Virus record (IMG/VR): IMGVR_UViG_3300017971_000250
Span: 1-64,000 of that record
Strand: one strand, 5' to 3'
Length of the DNA stretch: 64,000 bases
Source: a virus
The position numbers and the translations under genes are program-made. Of this stretch, positions 35,939 through 44,429 are shown piece by piece. Numbering within the stretch: the first letter of the stretch is position 1; each line of letters starts with the position of its first letter. The notes beneath the pieces are model-generated. The model had not been told where the DNA came from. It did no database searches and saw only the letters and a program-made list of their open reading frames with translations.

Positions 35939-37431
35939 GAACTCCCCGGGAGCAGGTCGTCCGGTATCCGTGCCGGACGCGTCATTCCCTCGATCACCCT
36001 TATCCTGAACCCCCGCGTCTCGTCGTAGAGGTCAAGCCGCGCAAGTGAATGCTCTTGCATGTGCCTTTGCCCCAAGTCGGCGAAGTCGATCACAATAGCG
36101 CGCGTCTTGCCTTCCGAGACCGTCAGGTTCCGAAGGCGCTGCATGACCGCGATCCGGCTCTTTCCTCCCTCGGCATTGATCACCACTTCAAGCTCCGGGA
36201 TATCGACGCCCTCTCCCAGGATGGTCCCGATCACGACCGCGACCTTGCGCTTCTGGAACCGCTCGACGACGCGCCGCCGCCGCGCGGGAGGCGTCGAGCC
36301 GTGGAGCGTCTCGACCTCGACGCCGCGCGCGCTCAGCATCTCCTCCAGCCGCCGCATCTGATCAAGCCGCCCGGTGTCGATGAGTGTCAGCAGGCCCGCC
36401 TTCGCAGCCTGCTCGGCCAGGTCCGCAATCGTCGCGTTACGCTCCTCATTGTTGGCGATGAACTCCGAGTAAGTCCGCCCGTAGCGCCAGCGCTGCGGAG
36501 CGCCGTGCAGCGGCATCCGGTAGAGCAGGACGGTCGGCTGTAGCAGATGCCCCTCCTGAATCAGCCGCTCGATCGGGACCTCGTAGCGGATCGGCCCGGT
36601 GCAGGCCCGCACCCAAATCGCCGAGCGCTCCTGTGGGATGTCGGGATCCTCGAAGAGCGTCGCGCTGAGTCCTATCTTCCCAAAGGCATCGGTGCGCATG
36701 ATCGGTTTGCGCCATTCATCGGCACGCATGTGGTGGACCTCGTCGATCAGGAGTAGATCCGTCTTCGCCTCCAGAGCCCGCGCCTCGCGTGGTCGCGCAA
36801 GCAGCGTCTGGACCGTTGCTACCGTGACCCACCTCGGATCCCATTCCCCGGAGCCGCAGACGCCGATCCATTCGTCCCTGAACGAACGCGGATGCAGATA
36901 GCTGCGGAGTGCCCGCGCGGTTTGCCCGAGGAGCATTTCCGATTCGACGACGAAAAGCGTGCTCCAGCCTAGCTCCGCGAGGATGCGCCCGGCGATGAGC
37001 GTCTTGCCCCCACGGATCGGGACCTTGATGATACCACGCGGGGCGAGTCCGCGCACGCGACATCGGTCGAGGATTGCGCGCACGGCTTCGCCCTGGTAGC
37101 CGCGCGGATCGGGACCAACCCACTCGAAATCCATGCGCCCCTTCGGCCGCCGCCGCTTATCAGCGAATCGGTATCCCTTCAGGTGGCGCTGCGCGACGGC
37201 GAGGAGTCCGGTAGGAATGAGGAGGGGCTTCGGCTCACCGCGCTTCCCGCGCCGGGAGCGCCGCACTAGCTGGATCCGGCCGTCCCACACGCCGCTCTGG
37301 AACTTATCGGTGTGCTCGTGTCCGGCTACTAGATAGGCGGTCTCCTTGCGGAGCGCTTCGAGTGCGGTCCTGCCTCGCCTAGTAGCCTCCAGCCCTAGAA
37401 CCCGAATGTAGTCGTTGTGGACGATGATCAC
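35929..37431 (-). CDS. UvsW-like SF2 DNA helicase
   Basis: About 500 residues from the GTG at 37431, nine bases after GGAGGGG; a GTG at 37449 is less likely. The start (MIIVHNDYIRVLGLE after decoding GTG as Met) and a DKFQSGVWDGRIQLV segment recall the UvsW N-terminal domain. Helicase motifs: Walker A-type VPIRGGKTLIAG, DEVHH box, GLSATLFED, later VVIGTILGEGVDIPELEVVI and the arginine-rich MQRLRN motif. It would drive branch migration, D-loop removal and the switch from origin to recombination-dependent replication, consistent with the origin-like element just downstream. Confidence 0.85.
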   Translation of the reverse strand: MIIVHNDYIRVLGLEATRRGRTALEALRKETAYLVAGHEHTDKFQSGVWDGRIQLVRRSRRGKRGEPKPLLIPTGLLAVAQRHLKGYRFADKRRRPKGRMDFEWVGPDPRGYQGEAVRAILDRCRVRGLAPRGIIKVPIRGGKTLIAGRILAELGWSTLFVVESEMLLGQTARALRSYLHPRSFRDEWIGVCGSGEWDPRWVTVATVQTLLARPREARALEAKTDLLLIDEVHHMRADEWRKPIMRTDAFGKIGLSATLFEDPDIPQERSAIWVRACTGPIRYEVPIERLIQEGHLLQPTVLLYRMPLHGAPQRWRYGRTYSEFIANNEERNATIADLAEQAAKAGLLTLIDTGRLDQMRRLEEMLSARGVEVETLHGSTPPARRRRVVERFQKRKVAVVIGTILGEGVDIPELEVVINAEGGKSRIAVMQRLRNLTVSEGKTRAIVIDFADLGQRHMQEHSLARLDLYDETRGFRIRVIEGMTRPARIPDDLLPGSSGL

Positions 37432-37489
37432 GAGTTGCGCCCCCTCCACCTCTACTGTGCGGGGGAGGCGCTGACCGGCGCAGGAATTT

Positions 37490-37825
37490 CTAGCGGGAGA
37501 GGAAGTAGATCAGGAGCGTTATCCCGCAAGGCAACAACGCCCCGAGCAGGCCCCACATGGCACTCATTCCCTTGAGCTTCAGCGCCAGCGGGGAGATCCG
37601 TTCCTCGACGCACTTCTGCTCAGCCCTCTGCCGTTCGAGCCGAACGGACGCGATCTCTCTCGTCCACTTGAGATCGAGCGTATAGATCGCCTCCAGAAGC
37701 TCCTGCTTTGCCTTAACCAACTCCTTGCCGCCATCGCTGATGGCGTCGCGTAAATCTTTGAGGTCTTCGGTGACGTTCTGCGCCCACTCACGCAGTGGGT
37801 CGTCCCTCGGGATTCCGTTCGGCAT
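37490..37825 (-). CDS. Coiled-coil protein with C-terminal membrane anchor
   Basis: A 111-residue protein. Residues 10-85 are a charged coiled coil (TEDLKDLRDAISDGGKELVK...). One transmembrane helix ends the chain (MWGLLGALLPCGITLLIYFL). The layout resembles XhlA-type haemolysin/holin-associated proteins. Proximity to the endolysin supports a lysis or membrane-tethering role. GGAG precedes the ATG. Confidence 0.6.
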   Translation of the reverse strand: MPNGIPRDDPLREWAQNVTEDLKDLRDAISDGGKELVKAKQELLEAIYTLDLKWTREIASVRLERQRAEQKCVEERISPLALKLKGMSAMWGLLGALLPCGITLLIYFLSR

Positions 37826-38279
37826 CGGGCGGCTCCTTCACAAGGTCGAGTAGCTCCTCCATCGGTCCCGGCCAGCGCGGATCTCCCGGGAGGGTCATGG
37901 CGAGGAACCAGGTGTCTACGGGGAACTCGGCGCGGTGCGCCGTGTTCGGTTCCAGAGTTATCGCTTCATGTTGCGCGACTCGCGTTTCGGTCCAATCTTC
38001 AATCGGGGTGTCGGCACGCCCCGAGCGAACAATCATCTCTCCCCTGATCACCGCGAGCACCTCGCGGCACGAATGCGTGTGGCTCGGAAAGACTGAACCG
38101 GCGCTGCAGAATGTGCGAGCGACTGCGCAGTCGTGATTCTTGAAGAGCCCAACGGAAAGCCCGGTCCCCTCCTCCATCTTGATCTGCTGAGCGAAGAGGT
38201 TGTTGCACCCAAGAAGCTCCGCGTAGTTTGGGATCTGTTTTGCCAGCCGCTCCAGCTTATCGATGCGCTCCGGGTTCAT
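37788..38279 (-). CDS. Cupin-domain protein
   Basis: 163 residues from the ATG after GGAGGAGAGTG. A double-stranded beta-helix is indicated by FPSHTHSCREVLAVIRGEMIV (metal-site HxH and Glu) and the later AITLEPNTAHRAEF strand with a further His. About 50 N-terminal residues are helical. Cupins range from enzymes to sugar or ligand binders, and the substrate cannot be told. It overlaps the downstream gene by 38 bases. Confidence 0.75.
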   Translation of the reverse strand: MNPERIDKLERLAKQIPNYAELLGCNNLFAQQIKMEEGTGLSVGLFKNHDCAVARTFCSAGSVFPSHTHSCREVLAVIRGEMIVRSGRADTPIEDWTETRVAQHEAITLEPNTAHRAEFPVDTWFLAMTLPGDPRWPGPMEELLDLVKEPPDAERNPEGRPTA

Positions 38280-38289
38280 CACTCTCCTC

Positions 38290-38607
38290 CTACAACAGCC
38301 CGTCCCAAAACCCGCGCCCGATCGACTTTCGGACCCGTCCCCTCGGGATGCCCCATACGACCGAGACACCCTTCGGGCCGCCCTGACGGAACGACGTGCG
38401 ATACTCGAAGCGGGTCTTGTCGGGGTCGTACTGCCGGAAGCGCAGGAAGTTGGCGGCGCGATCTAGACCGTCGATCCGGTAGTCGTGCTCGTTCAACCAC
38501 CTGCGCGCCCGGCTCTCATCCCAAAGGTCCCTGTCAAATAGGACGCTCTGAGCGTGCGTCTTGTTCGGAGCCGATCGTCCGACCCTCGGCTTCCCGATAT
38601 GGATCAC
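38290..38607 (-). CDS. Conserved phage protein of unknown function
   Basis: A 105-residue protein starting at a GTG nine bases after GGAGG. The pattern LWDESRARRWLNEHDYRI, then ANFLRFRQYDPDKTRFEYRT, then VVWGIPRG matches a small alpha/beta domain frequent in tailed phages (A..WL..H......Y.RF.Q.dP..F...FR), sometimes within protease or scaffold genes. Its stand-alone role is unknown. Confidence 0.65.
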   Translation of the reverse strand: MIHIGKPRVGRSAPNKTHAQSVLFDRDLWDESRARRWLNEHDYRIDGLDRAANFLRFRQYDPDKTRFEYRTSFRQGGPKGVSVVWGIPRGRVRKSIGRGFWDGLL

Positions 38608-38610
38608 CGA

Positions 38611-38883
38611 CTACGACCTCCGCGTGACCTCGTTCTTGATGGTCAGCAACAGATTGTCCGACTTCGCCTGCGCCCACCGTGCGCGGATCGTGTTCCAGCC
38701 GACGAGCAGGATTCCCGCATCGGCCAGCAGCATATCGAGGAACGAGAACCGCCCCTCCATCATCAGCACCAGCGACAGCAGACCGAACGCGACCATTCCA
38801 AGGATCGCCGTCCAGCCGCTGCCCGTCTTGAACATCGCCGCGAACGCGGACCAGATTTCCCTTGGGCTCGGTATCGATGGCAT
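38611..38883 (-). CDS. Putative holin (two transmembrane helices)
   Basis: A 90-residue protein with two hydrophobic helices (AILGMVAFGLLSLVLMM and FLDMLLADAGILLVGWN) joined by a short charged turn, and a charged C-terminus (KNEVTRRS). Size, topology and position immediately after the endolysin gene (38899-39465) fit a class II holin that would release the endolysin. GGGAGGTCTGGA precedes the ATG. Holins cannot be proven from sequence alone. Confidence 0.6.
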   Translation of the reverse strand: MPSIPSPREIWSAFAAMFKTGSGWTAILGMVAFGLLSLVLMMEGRFSFLDMLLADAGILLVGWNTIRARWAQAKSDNLLLTIKNEVTRRS

Positions 38884-38898
38884 TCCAGACCTCCCTCT

Positions 38899-39465
38899 CT
38901 AGACCCCGGTGTTCGAGGCGTTCGGGGTTCCGATTTCAATTCCCGGGCTCCACAGTCGTCGCGTGCCCAGGATGCGGTCGGTATCGTACTCTCCAACGCC
39001 GACCGCATTCTGCTGGTTGCCGCCTAGCAACAGCACCTTCCCGCCATCAAGCCCCGCGAAGAACCCGACGTGTCCCGTAGCATTGATCACCTCGGGACCC
39101 GGTTGGTTGCCGCCGCCCCGTTTCAGGACGACGACGTCGAAGCCGACGCGCGCGTCCGTGATCTTGATCACTGGCGTGCCGACCTGGAGCCAGGTCCGGG
39201 CGCGCAGCGACTTCGAGCGCGGGAGCCGTAGGAGCCACGCGACGTAGTTTACGAACGCGCTGCACCACGCGACCTCATCGTTCTCTGGCCAGTCAGCATC
39301 GAGCTTCAGCATCGCCAGCACCTGCGGGTTGTCCTCGCGCCCCGGGATCTCCTGGACCCCGACGAACCGTTCTGCTAGCTGATAGGCCGTCAGCACCAGG
39401 CCCTGCGGCTGCGGGGACGGCGGCGGCAGGAACCAGAACGGCGACATGGACATCCGTCCCGCCAT
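38899..39465 (-). CDS. Endolysin, NlpC/P60-like (TIGR02594 type)
   Basis: A 188-residue protein. The TIGR02594-type peptidase runs from about residue 25: LAERFVGVQEIPGREDNP, then DEVAWCSAFVNYVAWLL (catalytic Cys near residue 68), SKSLRARTWLQVG, GFDVVVLKRGG, then GHVGFFAG (catalytic His near 131) and LLGGNQQNAVGV. It should cleave cell-wall peptide cross-links. There is no signal peptide, so it depends on a holin. Neighbours are holin candidates and the tail fibre. Confidence 0.87.
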   Translation of the reverse strand: MAGRMSMSPFWFLPPPSPQPQGLVLTAYQLAERFVGVQEIPGREDNPQVLAMLKLDADWPENDEVAWCSAFVNYVAWLLRLPRSKSLRARTWLQVGTPVIKITDARVGFDVVVLKRGGGNQPGPEVINATGHVGFFAGLDGGKVLLLGGNQQNAVGVGEYDTDRILGTRRLWSPGIEIGTPNASNTGV

Positions 39466-39816
39466 CTAGTTTCCCCTTCCCGCCCCGGGAGGTGCGGGGG
39501 TCTTCCTGCCATCACCAGACGGACCGTCCTTCTTGGCGGCTGCGTCAATGCGATTTAGCTCCTTGAGCACCATCGCTTCGCAGACCTCCCGACCGCCGAG
39601 GATCTTGAGGTGGCGTTCCTGGATCTGTGCCAGGCGCGCCTGGAGCGCGCGCACCTCATTCTCGATCGCTGGCTCCTTCTCGATTAGCTCGTACCATTGA
39701 GCAACGAGCGACTTCAGCGTTTCGTTCGGCTGGTTGTCCTGCCTTTGCAGAACGGCTAGCAGCCGGTCGTCGCGCAGGATCGTTCTTGCCATCTGCTGTG
39801 GCTGATTTCGGTCCAT
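39466..39816 (-). CDS. Hypothetical coiled-coil protein
   Basis: A 116-residue protein. The middle is a clear coiled coil (EPAIENEVRALQARLAQIQE) and the C-terminus is Pro/Gly-rich and flexible. AGGAGAAGTC precedes the ATG. Lying between the fibre gene and the endolysin, it could be a fibre-assembly chaperone or a lysis accessory. No family is recognised. Confidence 0.6.
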   Translation of the reverse strand: MDRNQPQQMARTILRDDRLLAVLQRQDNQPNETLKSLVAQWYELIEKEPAIENEVRALQARLAQIQERHLKILGGREVCEAMVLKELNRIDAAAKKDGPSGDGRKTPAPPGAGRGN

Positions 39817-39833
39817 GACTTCTCCTCTCCTTG

Positions 39834-42800
39834 TTATGGGACGATCGCGTTCAGCGTAGCGTCGCCGATCGACCCGGTTCCAGAAACGCTCAACGACCCG
39901 TCGAGTATGTTACCAATGACCGTGCAGTATGCGCCGGTCGAGGTGATATCGTTCATGTAGGCACCACCAATGCAGCAGTTGCCGGTGATCGAGCAGTAAT
40001 TCCCGTCGTTGTAGATCGCGTCGGTACCGCTCGCCGTTCCGTGGTTTCCCGTGATCGTCGTATTCTGGCACGTGTTGTAGATAAACTTTCCGGCTGCGAT
40101 GTAGCCGCTGTTTCCCGCAATCGTCAGACCGTGATCCGTCGAGTAGTTGGTTTCGATTCCCCTTGTCAGGGTGCCGGTCCCGGTGATGTTGATATAGTTG
40201 TCACGAATGAACGCGTGGCCAGCGGTCAGTCGGATTCCGTATATCGTCTCCCCACTAGATGCGCTGCCGGTAAACTTGCAATCACTGATGTGCGTGTAGG
40301 TCGCGCCCGTCACGATGACCCCGCCTTGGGTTCCGCCCACACCGGTGACCGACGACTCGCACTTGCTAATATGCACAGTCTCGGCATTTGCGATTTGTGC
40401 AAAGATGCGGGCCGTGTTCGATTCACAATCGCGGATCGTGATAGTAGACGTGCCCCCTTCGATATTGAAGATCGTCGGAGTGACCGAGCCCGTGTTCCAG
40501 TAGAAGCGACAGTCCTCAACTAGGAGCCGGTGGAATTGGTAGGAAGCAGTGTCGGACCGGAAAACGGTCACGCCCGCAGGGTCCGTCATGCAATTAGAGA
40601 AGCGGCAATCGCTCACACGCAGGTTGTAGATCGATCCGCCGTAGGCTCCAACGAAGGTGCGCCACGGATAATCGTTGTAGCGATTCAGAATCCGACAGTG
40701 AAGAAACGCGATGTCCCACGTTGCCGTTCCAACATAGAAGAGGTTGCTGTTCACATACGATCCCGTGTGCTCGTAGACAAACGTCAGGTCGCGGAAGGTG
40801 ATGTTGGTGACGGACGGAGAGCCCTGCGTTCTGAAAAGCCAGCTCGGCGTGCCCGTCCCTTCCCAAATAATCGCGGCGGTGCCGAAGTCCGATTCGGTCC
40901 CGTATCCCCACCAGGCCGACTCGTCGGCGTGGCCAACACCCCGGATCGTCAATCCCGAGTGCTCGGGCCGGAGGTCGTAGCCGCCGAGGCCGGTGAGGTC
41001 CGTCGTACCGACGATCACGATTTCAATTTCCGGCCACTCCATTGACGTCAATTGCGCCCGGACGTCGCGCACCCAATTGAGCGCCTCGAATAGGTTAGCG
41101 AAGTCGCAAAGCGAATCTGGATCCGCCGAGGAGCCGACCGTGACGACGTGCCGCCGCCCGACGGTGCCGATGAACGGCCGCCCTGAACGAAGATCGGTCA
41201 CCGCCGAACTGTCCGTAACCGCCGCCCCCAGGACGAGCGTATCTCCGGCTGCCGGGTAGGCGGTCGCCTGCGTCGTCGTGGAGGTGATCGTCCCCGCGTT
41301 GGTGATGTAGATGTAGTTGGTCTGGTTCGTTGCGAGCGTAAGCTCCGTCGTGCCCGAATAGGTGTACCGTACCCCGTTCACAATCGCCGAGCCCGTGTTG
41401 ACCGTGACCTTCGGGGGGCTGCTGCCAGTGATCGAAAGCGCGAGGTCGTTTAGATTTTCCTGGACGCCCGATACCCGAAGCCCCGCAGACGCGGTGCGGA
41501 TTTCATCGATCGCCCCGAGCAACGACTGCGCGCCGGTATTGAGCTGCGTCCCTCCGGTTTCACTGTTGCTGCTTAGCGGGATCCCCGCGCTCGGAGTGAT
41601 GTACTGATCGTCGAGATAGAGCGGACCGGCTCCAGTGTCACCACGGAGCTTTGCTGGAGAGCCGCGCATGAGGATTTCGCCGTCCTCGATGCGGAGACCG
41701 CCACGCCCCACTCCGGTGTTCCGAATCCAGAAGTAGCGTTCACTTGGGTCGGAAATCTGCGCGACCAGGTAACGCAACGTGTTGTCGTAGTACATCTCCC
41801 AATAGCCACTGTTCCCGTAGAAAAATAGTGGTGGCGAACTCCCCGAAGGATTGATTCCGAGGAAAATCGGTCCGTCGGTCTTGATCCCAAAGACGCCACC
41901 GCCGCCATCGTTGCGCACTTCGAGATAGCTCTCTCCGCCGACCGCGTCGTTGCGGCGGATCGTGATACCGCTGCTCTCCGCATAGATTTCACGGTCAATG
42001 CTACTTGCCGCAAAGATGATTTTACCGCCCGGGTCGGCCTCGTCGTCGTCGCCGATGTAGAGGTTCGACCAGCGATCGTAGGGGGCCGAGTCGGTTTTCT
42101 CCCCCGCATGAAGCCGTAGCTGCGACCAAAGCTCCATCGTATCGGTGCTCGGGTCGTCGCCGACCTCCGTGCTCCCGAGCACGATTTCGACGTCGGTGAT
42201 TGTCTCCGAGCCGCCAACGACTAGGTCGCCGCTCATCGTGACGTCGCCGTCCTTGTCAACTTTGAAGACCGGCGTTCCCCCGGTATCGAGCACGCTGATC
42301 TGACGCTGGTCCGCCGCCTCCCCCGCGTAGACCTGGACCGCGACCTTGGCGTGTGCGTTGACCGGGTCGTACTCGATGAAGTCCTGCGCGAAGATGGCCA
42401 GGTCGCCGTGGAGGTTCTGGAGCGACAAATCGATCGAGGAGATTGTATTGCCGCTGGCCGCCGCCGTGACCTCGGCGAGGTACACGACTCCCGCGACCCC
42501 AGTAAGGTCCTGGACCGCCTTGCGTTTGATCTTCGGGCCGATCAGCAGCACCCGGTAGTCGGCAGCCGTCGTTGACGGGGAGTCCTGGCCTAGATGCGCC
42601 GTCGTGAGGATCGAGTTGTTCGGGTTGCTGTAAGTGACCGCAACCTCCTCGAAGGCCACGTCAGCGTCCTGGCTCTGCGGCCCCGGGCCGCCGTCCTGGA
42701 CCGACTTCAACCAGACCCGCACCGTGCGTCCGGAGTGATCGTAGCCTGACTCCAGGAGCGAATTGACCGTCACCCGGAGGCCGCCGCCTTCGACCGCGAC

Positions 42801-43229
42801 CGAATCCGGGGTGCCGAGCACGCCGATCTCTTCCTCGAAGTAGTCGTACTCGTACTCGCCAGTGCGCGGGTTCGTGACGACGCCCTGATCAGTCAGGGCG
42901 AACTCGAAGCCGAGGTGGTAGAGGTCGGTTGCCCCGGGGTCGGGCGGGATCTTGATCCCCTGGAGATACGATTCCCCCGCGCTGCCCTCCAGGAGGTGCC
43001 CGTCGCCATCAGTGCTAGCGAAGGCCGCAGCCGCCGCGATGTCGACCTTGTTCGGCGAGGCGCTGGCCGCGACGGTGACCTGCGTGTCGAACGCGCCGTC
43101 GCTCCGAAAGATTCTGCTCAGGGCGCTCTCGACCGCCCCGGCCGTGTAGTCGAGAACGCGGTCGCGCCAATCCTCCAGCGAGAGGATTCGCTTATTGAAC
43201 ATGTGGACCTTTTTGCTACCAGTCGCCAT
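39834..43229 (-). CDS. Long tail fibre/tailspike with beta-helix
   Basis: A 1131-residue protein. The N-terminal virion-attachment part starts MATGSKKVHMFNKRILSLED. The central region has Asp/Gly-rich fibre-like sequence and repeated INxG-type motifs (GGGVFGIKTDGPIFLG). From about residue 720 there are short repeating strands (ISDCKF, LRVSDCRFSNC, LVEDCRFYWN, ISKCESSV, IRDNYINI, IAGNSGYI, ITGNHG), the signature of a right-handed parallel beta-helix of the pectate-lyase type. Such spikes bind or cleave host polysaccharide. GGTGGAGCT precedes the ATG. Confidence 0.82.
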   Translation of the reverse strand: MATGSKKVHMFNKRILSLEDWRDRVLDYTAGAVESALSRIFRSDGAFDTQVTVAASASPNKVDIAAAAAFASTDGDGHLLEGSAGESYLQGIKIPPDPGATDLYHLGFEFALTDQGVVTNPRTGEYEYDYFEEEIGVLGTPDSVAVEGGGLRVTVNSLLESGYDHSGRTVRVWLKSVQDGGPGPQSQDADVAFEEVAVTYSNPNNSILTTAHLGQDSPSTTAADYRVLLIGPKIKRKAVQDLTGVAGVVYLAEVTAAASGNTISSIDLSLQNLHGDLAIFAQDFIEYDPVNAHAKVAVQVYAGEAADQRQISVLDTGGTPVFKVDKDGDVTMSGDLVVGGSETITDVEIVLGSTEVGDDPSTDTMELWSQLRLHAGEKTDSAPYDRWSNLYIGDDDEADPGGKIIFAASSIDREIYAESSGITIRRNDAVGGESYLEVRNDGGGGVFGIKTDGPIFLGINPSGSSPPLFFYGNSGYWEMYYDNTLRYLVAQISDPSERYFWIRNTGVGRGGLRIEDGEILMRGSPAKLRGDTGAGPLYLDDQYITPSAGIPLSSNSETGGTQLNTGAQSLLGAIDEIRTASAGLRVSGVQENLNDLALSITGSSPPKVTVNTGSAIVNGVRYTYSGTTELTLATNQTNYIYITNAGTITSTTTQATAYPAAGDTLVLGAAVTDSSAVTDLRSGRPFIGTVGRRHVVTVGSSADPDSLCDFANLFEALNWVRDVRAQLTSMEWPEIEIVIVGTTDLTGLGGYDLRPEHSGLTIRGVGHADESAWWGYGTESDFGTAAIIWEGTGTPSWLFRTQGSPSVTNITFRDLTFVYEHTGSYVNSNLFYVGTATWDIAFLHCRILNRYNDYPWRTFVGAYGGSIYNLRVSDCRFSNCMTDPAGVTVFRSDTASYQFHRLLVEDCRFYWNTGSVTPTIFNIEGGTSTITIRDCESNTARIFAQIANAETVHISKCESSVTGVGGTQGGVIVTGATYTHISDCKFTGSASSGETIYGIRLTAGHAFIRDNYINITGTGTLTRGIETNYSTDHGLTIAGNSGYIAAGKFIYNTCQNTTITGNHGTASGTDAIYNDGNYCSITGNCCIGGAYMNDITSTGAYCTVIGNILDGSLSVSGTGSIGDATLNAIVP

Positions 43230-43241
43230 AGCTCCACCTCT

Positions 43242-44429
43242 CTACCCGCAGAAGCTGCTGGAGGTCGTGATCCCGTCTGGACCGTGGATCGCCCATCGTA
43301 GCGGCCGCCTCCAAACCTCCATGTTATCAATCTGATTGTTCTCCGTCGACCCCGCGCTGTTCCCGATGTAGATGGTTCCGTAGCGCAGGGACGTCGATTC
43401 GCCGCCCGACGGCGACTCGTACTGCAACACATCGTCAATGTAGACTTTCAGATACGGCGCGGGGTCGTTGATCGTCTCGATGCGTAGCTTGTAGAAAGCC
43501 CCCGGGACAATCGTGATTCCGCCAATCGCGTCTCCCGAGTAGATCGTTGTGGGGATGCCGGTTGCCCACCTTCGGATGATAATCTGCGGGGACGTGTCGG
43601 TGATCTGAATCGAGAGCAGCGAACTGCCCGAGAGCCTGTACCAGCAGACGAGATGGTCGTTTCCCGTCACCCCGAGCAGAAATTTGTGAACGATGGTGTA
43701 GTCCTGCAATTCGGTCACCGGGACGATCTCGATATTCGGTTCGTAGAAGCTCCCCGGGACGATATTGAAAACGCCGCCTTCAATGTAGGAGAGCGTCCCC
43801 GTTCGACGCGTCCATCGGTCCAACGACCCGCTGAAGGTATCGAGGAAGTCCATCAGGACCGCCTCGATGTACTCGTTCGTCGGGCGCATCAAGCCGATCA
43901 GATCCAGCAGCAGGATTTCGTCGATCGTGCCGTTGTCCATGATGCGTATCGTGGAGACGAACGGACTGCGTGGCGGGGTCTCGCTCGTGATAATCCAGGG
44001 ATCCGTGCCGATCTGATCGAGCCCGATCTGCGTTTCCCCGACGACGAAGCGGTAGTCAAACCAGTCCTGGTACATCGGCGTGCGCCCGGTGAATTGGATC
44101 CCGAGTGAAACGACACCCTGCCCCGTCCCCTTCTGCCGCCAGAACGGGACGGCCGTGTCGACCAGCTTTCGAAGCGTGGCGACGCTGAGCCGGTCCGTGA
44201 TCTCAGCCAGGTCGGCCGTGAATCCGACGTGCGGCAGCAGATACTTCACCAGCGCGTCCGGGCAGGCCCCGGGGCTGTCGGTATTCTCCAGCGACCGGAT
44301 CCGCGTTTCGGTTTCGTCGAAGTGATATTGCGGTCGCTCCAGGAGCGCCTGCAGGAGCCCGCCTCCTAGCTGCTCGTCGAGCGTGCGGAGCGCCAGGATG
44401 AGGGAGTCGTATAGGGTCGGCTTTTCCAT
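43242..44429 (-). CDS. Tail protein I-like with C-terminal LamG/ConA-like domain
   Basis: A 395-residue protein. The N-terminal 170 residues match P2 gpI/T4 baseplate proteins that connect fibres: LYDSLILALRTLDEQLGGGL, CPDALVKYLLPHVGF, LRKLVDTAVPFWRQKGTGQG. The C-terminal half is a beta-sandwich (GTLSYIEGGVFNIVPGSFYE, VYIDDVLQYESP) typical of concanavalin/laminin-G domains, perhaps carbohydrate-binding. It lies between gpJ and the fibre as in P2-like baseplates. Confidence 0.78.
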   Translation of the reverse strand: MEKPTLYDSLILALRTLDEQLGGGLLQALLERPQYHFDETETRIRSLENTDSPGACPDALVKYLLPHVGFTADLAEITDRLSVATLRKLVDTAVPFWRQKGTGQGVVSLGIQFTGRTPMYQDWFDYRFVVGETQIGLDQIGTDPWIITSETPPRSPFVSTIRIMDNGTIDEILLLDLIGLMRPTNEYIEAVLMDFLDTFSGSLDRWTRRTGTLSYIEGGVFNIVPGSFYEPNIEIVPVTELQDYTIVHKFLLGVTGNDHLVCWYRLSGSSLLSIQITDTSPQIIIRRWATGIPTTIYSGDAIGGITIVPGAFYKLRIETINDPAPYLKVYIDDVLQYESPSGGESTSLRYGTIYIGNSAGSTENNQIDNMEVWRRPLRWAIHGPDGITTSSSFCG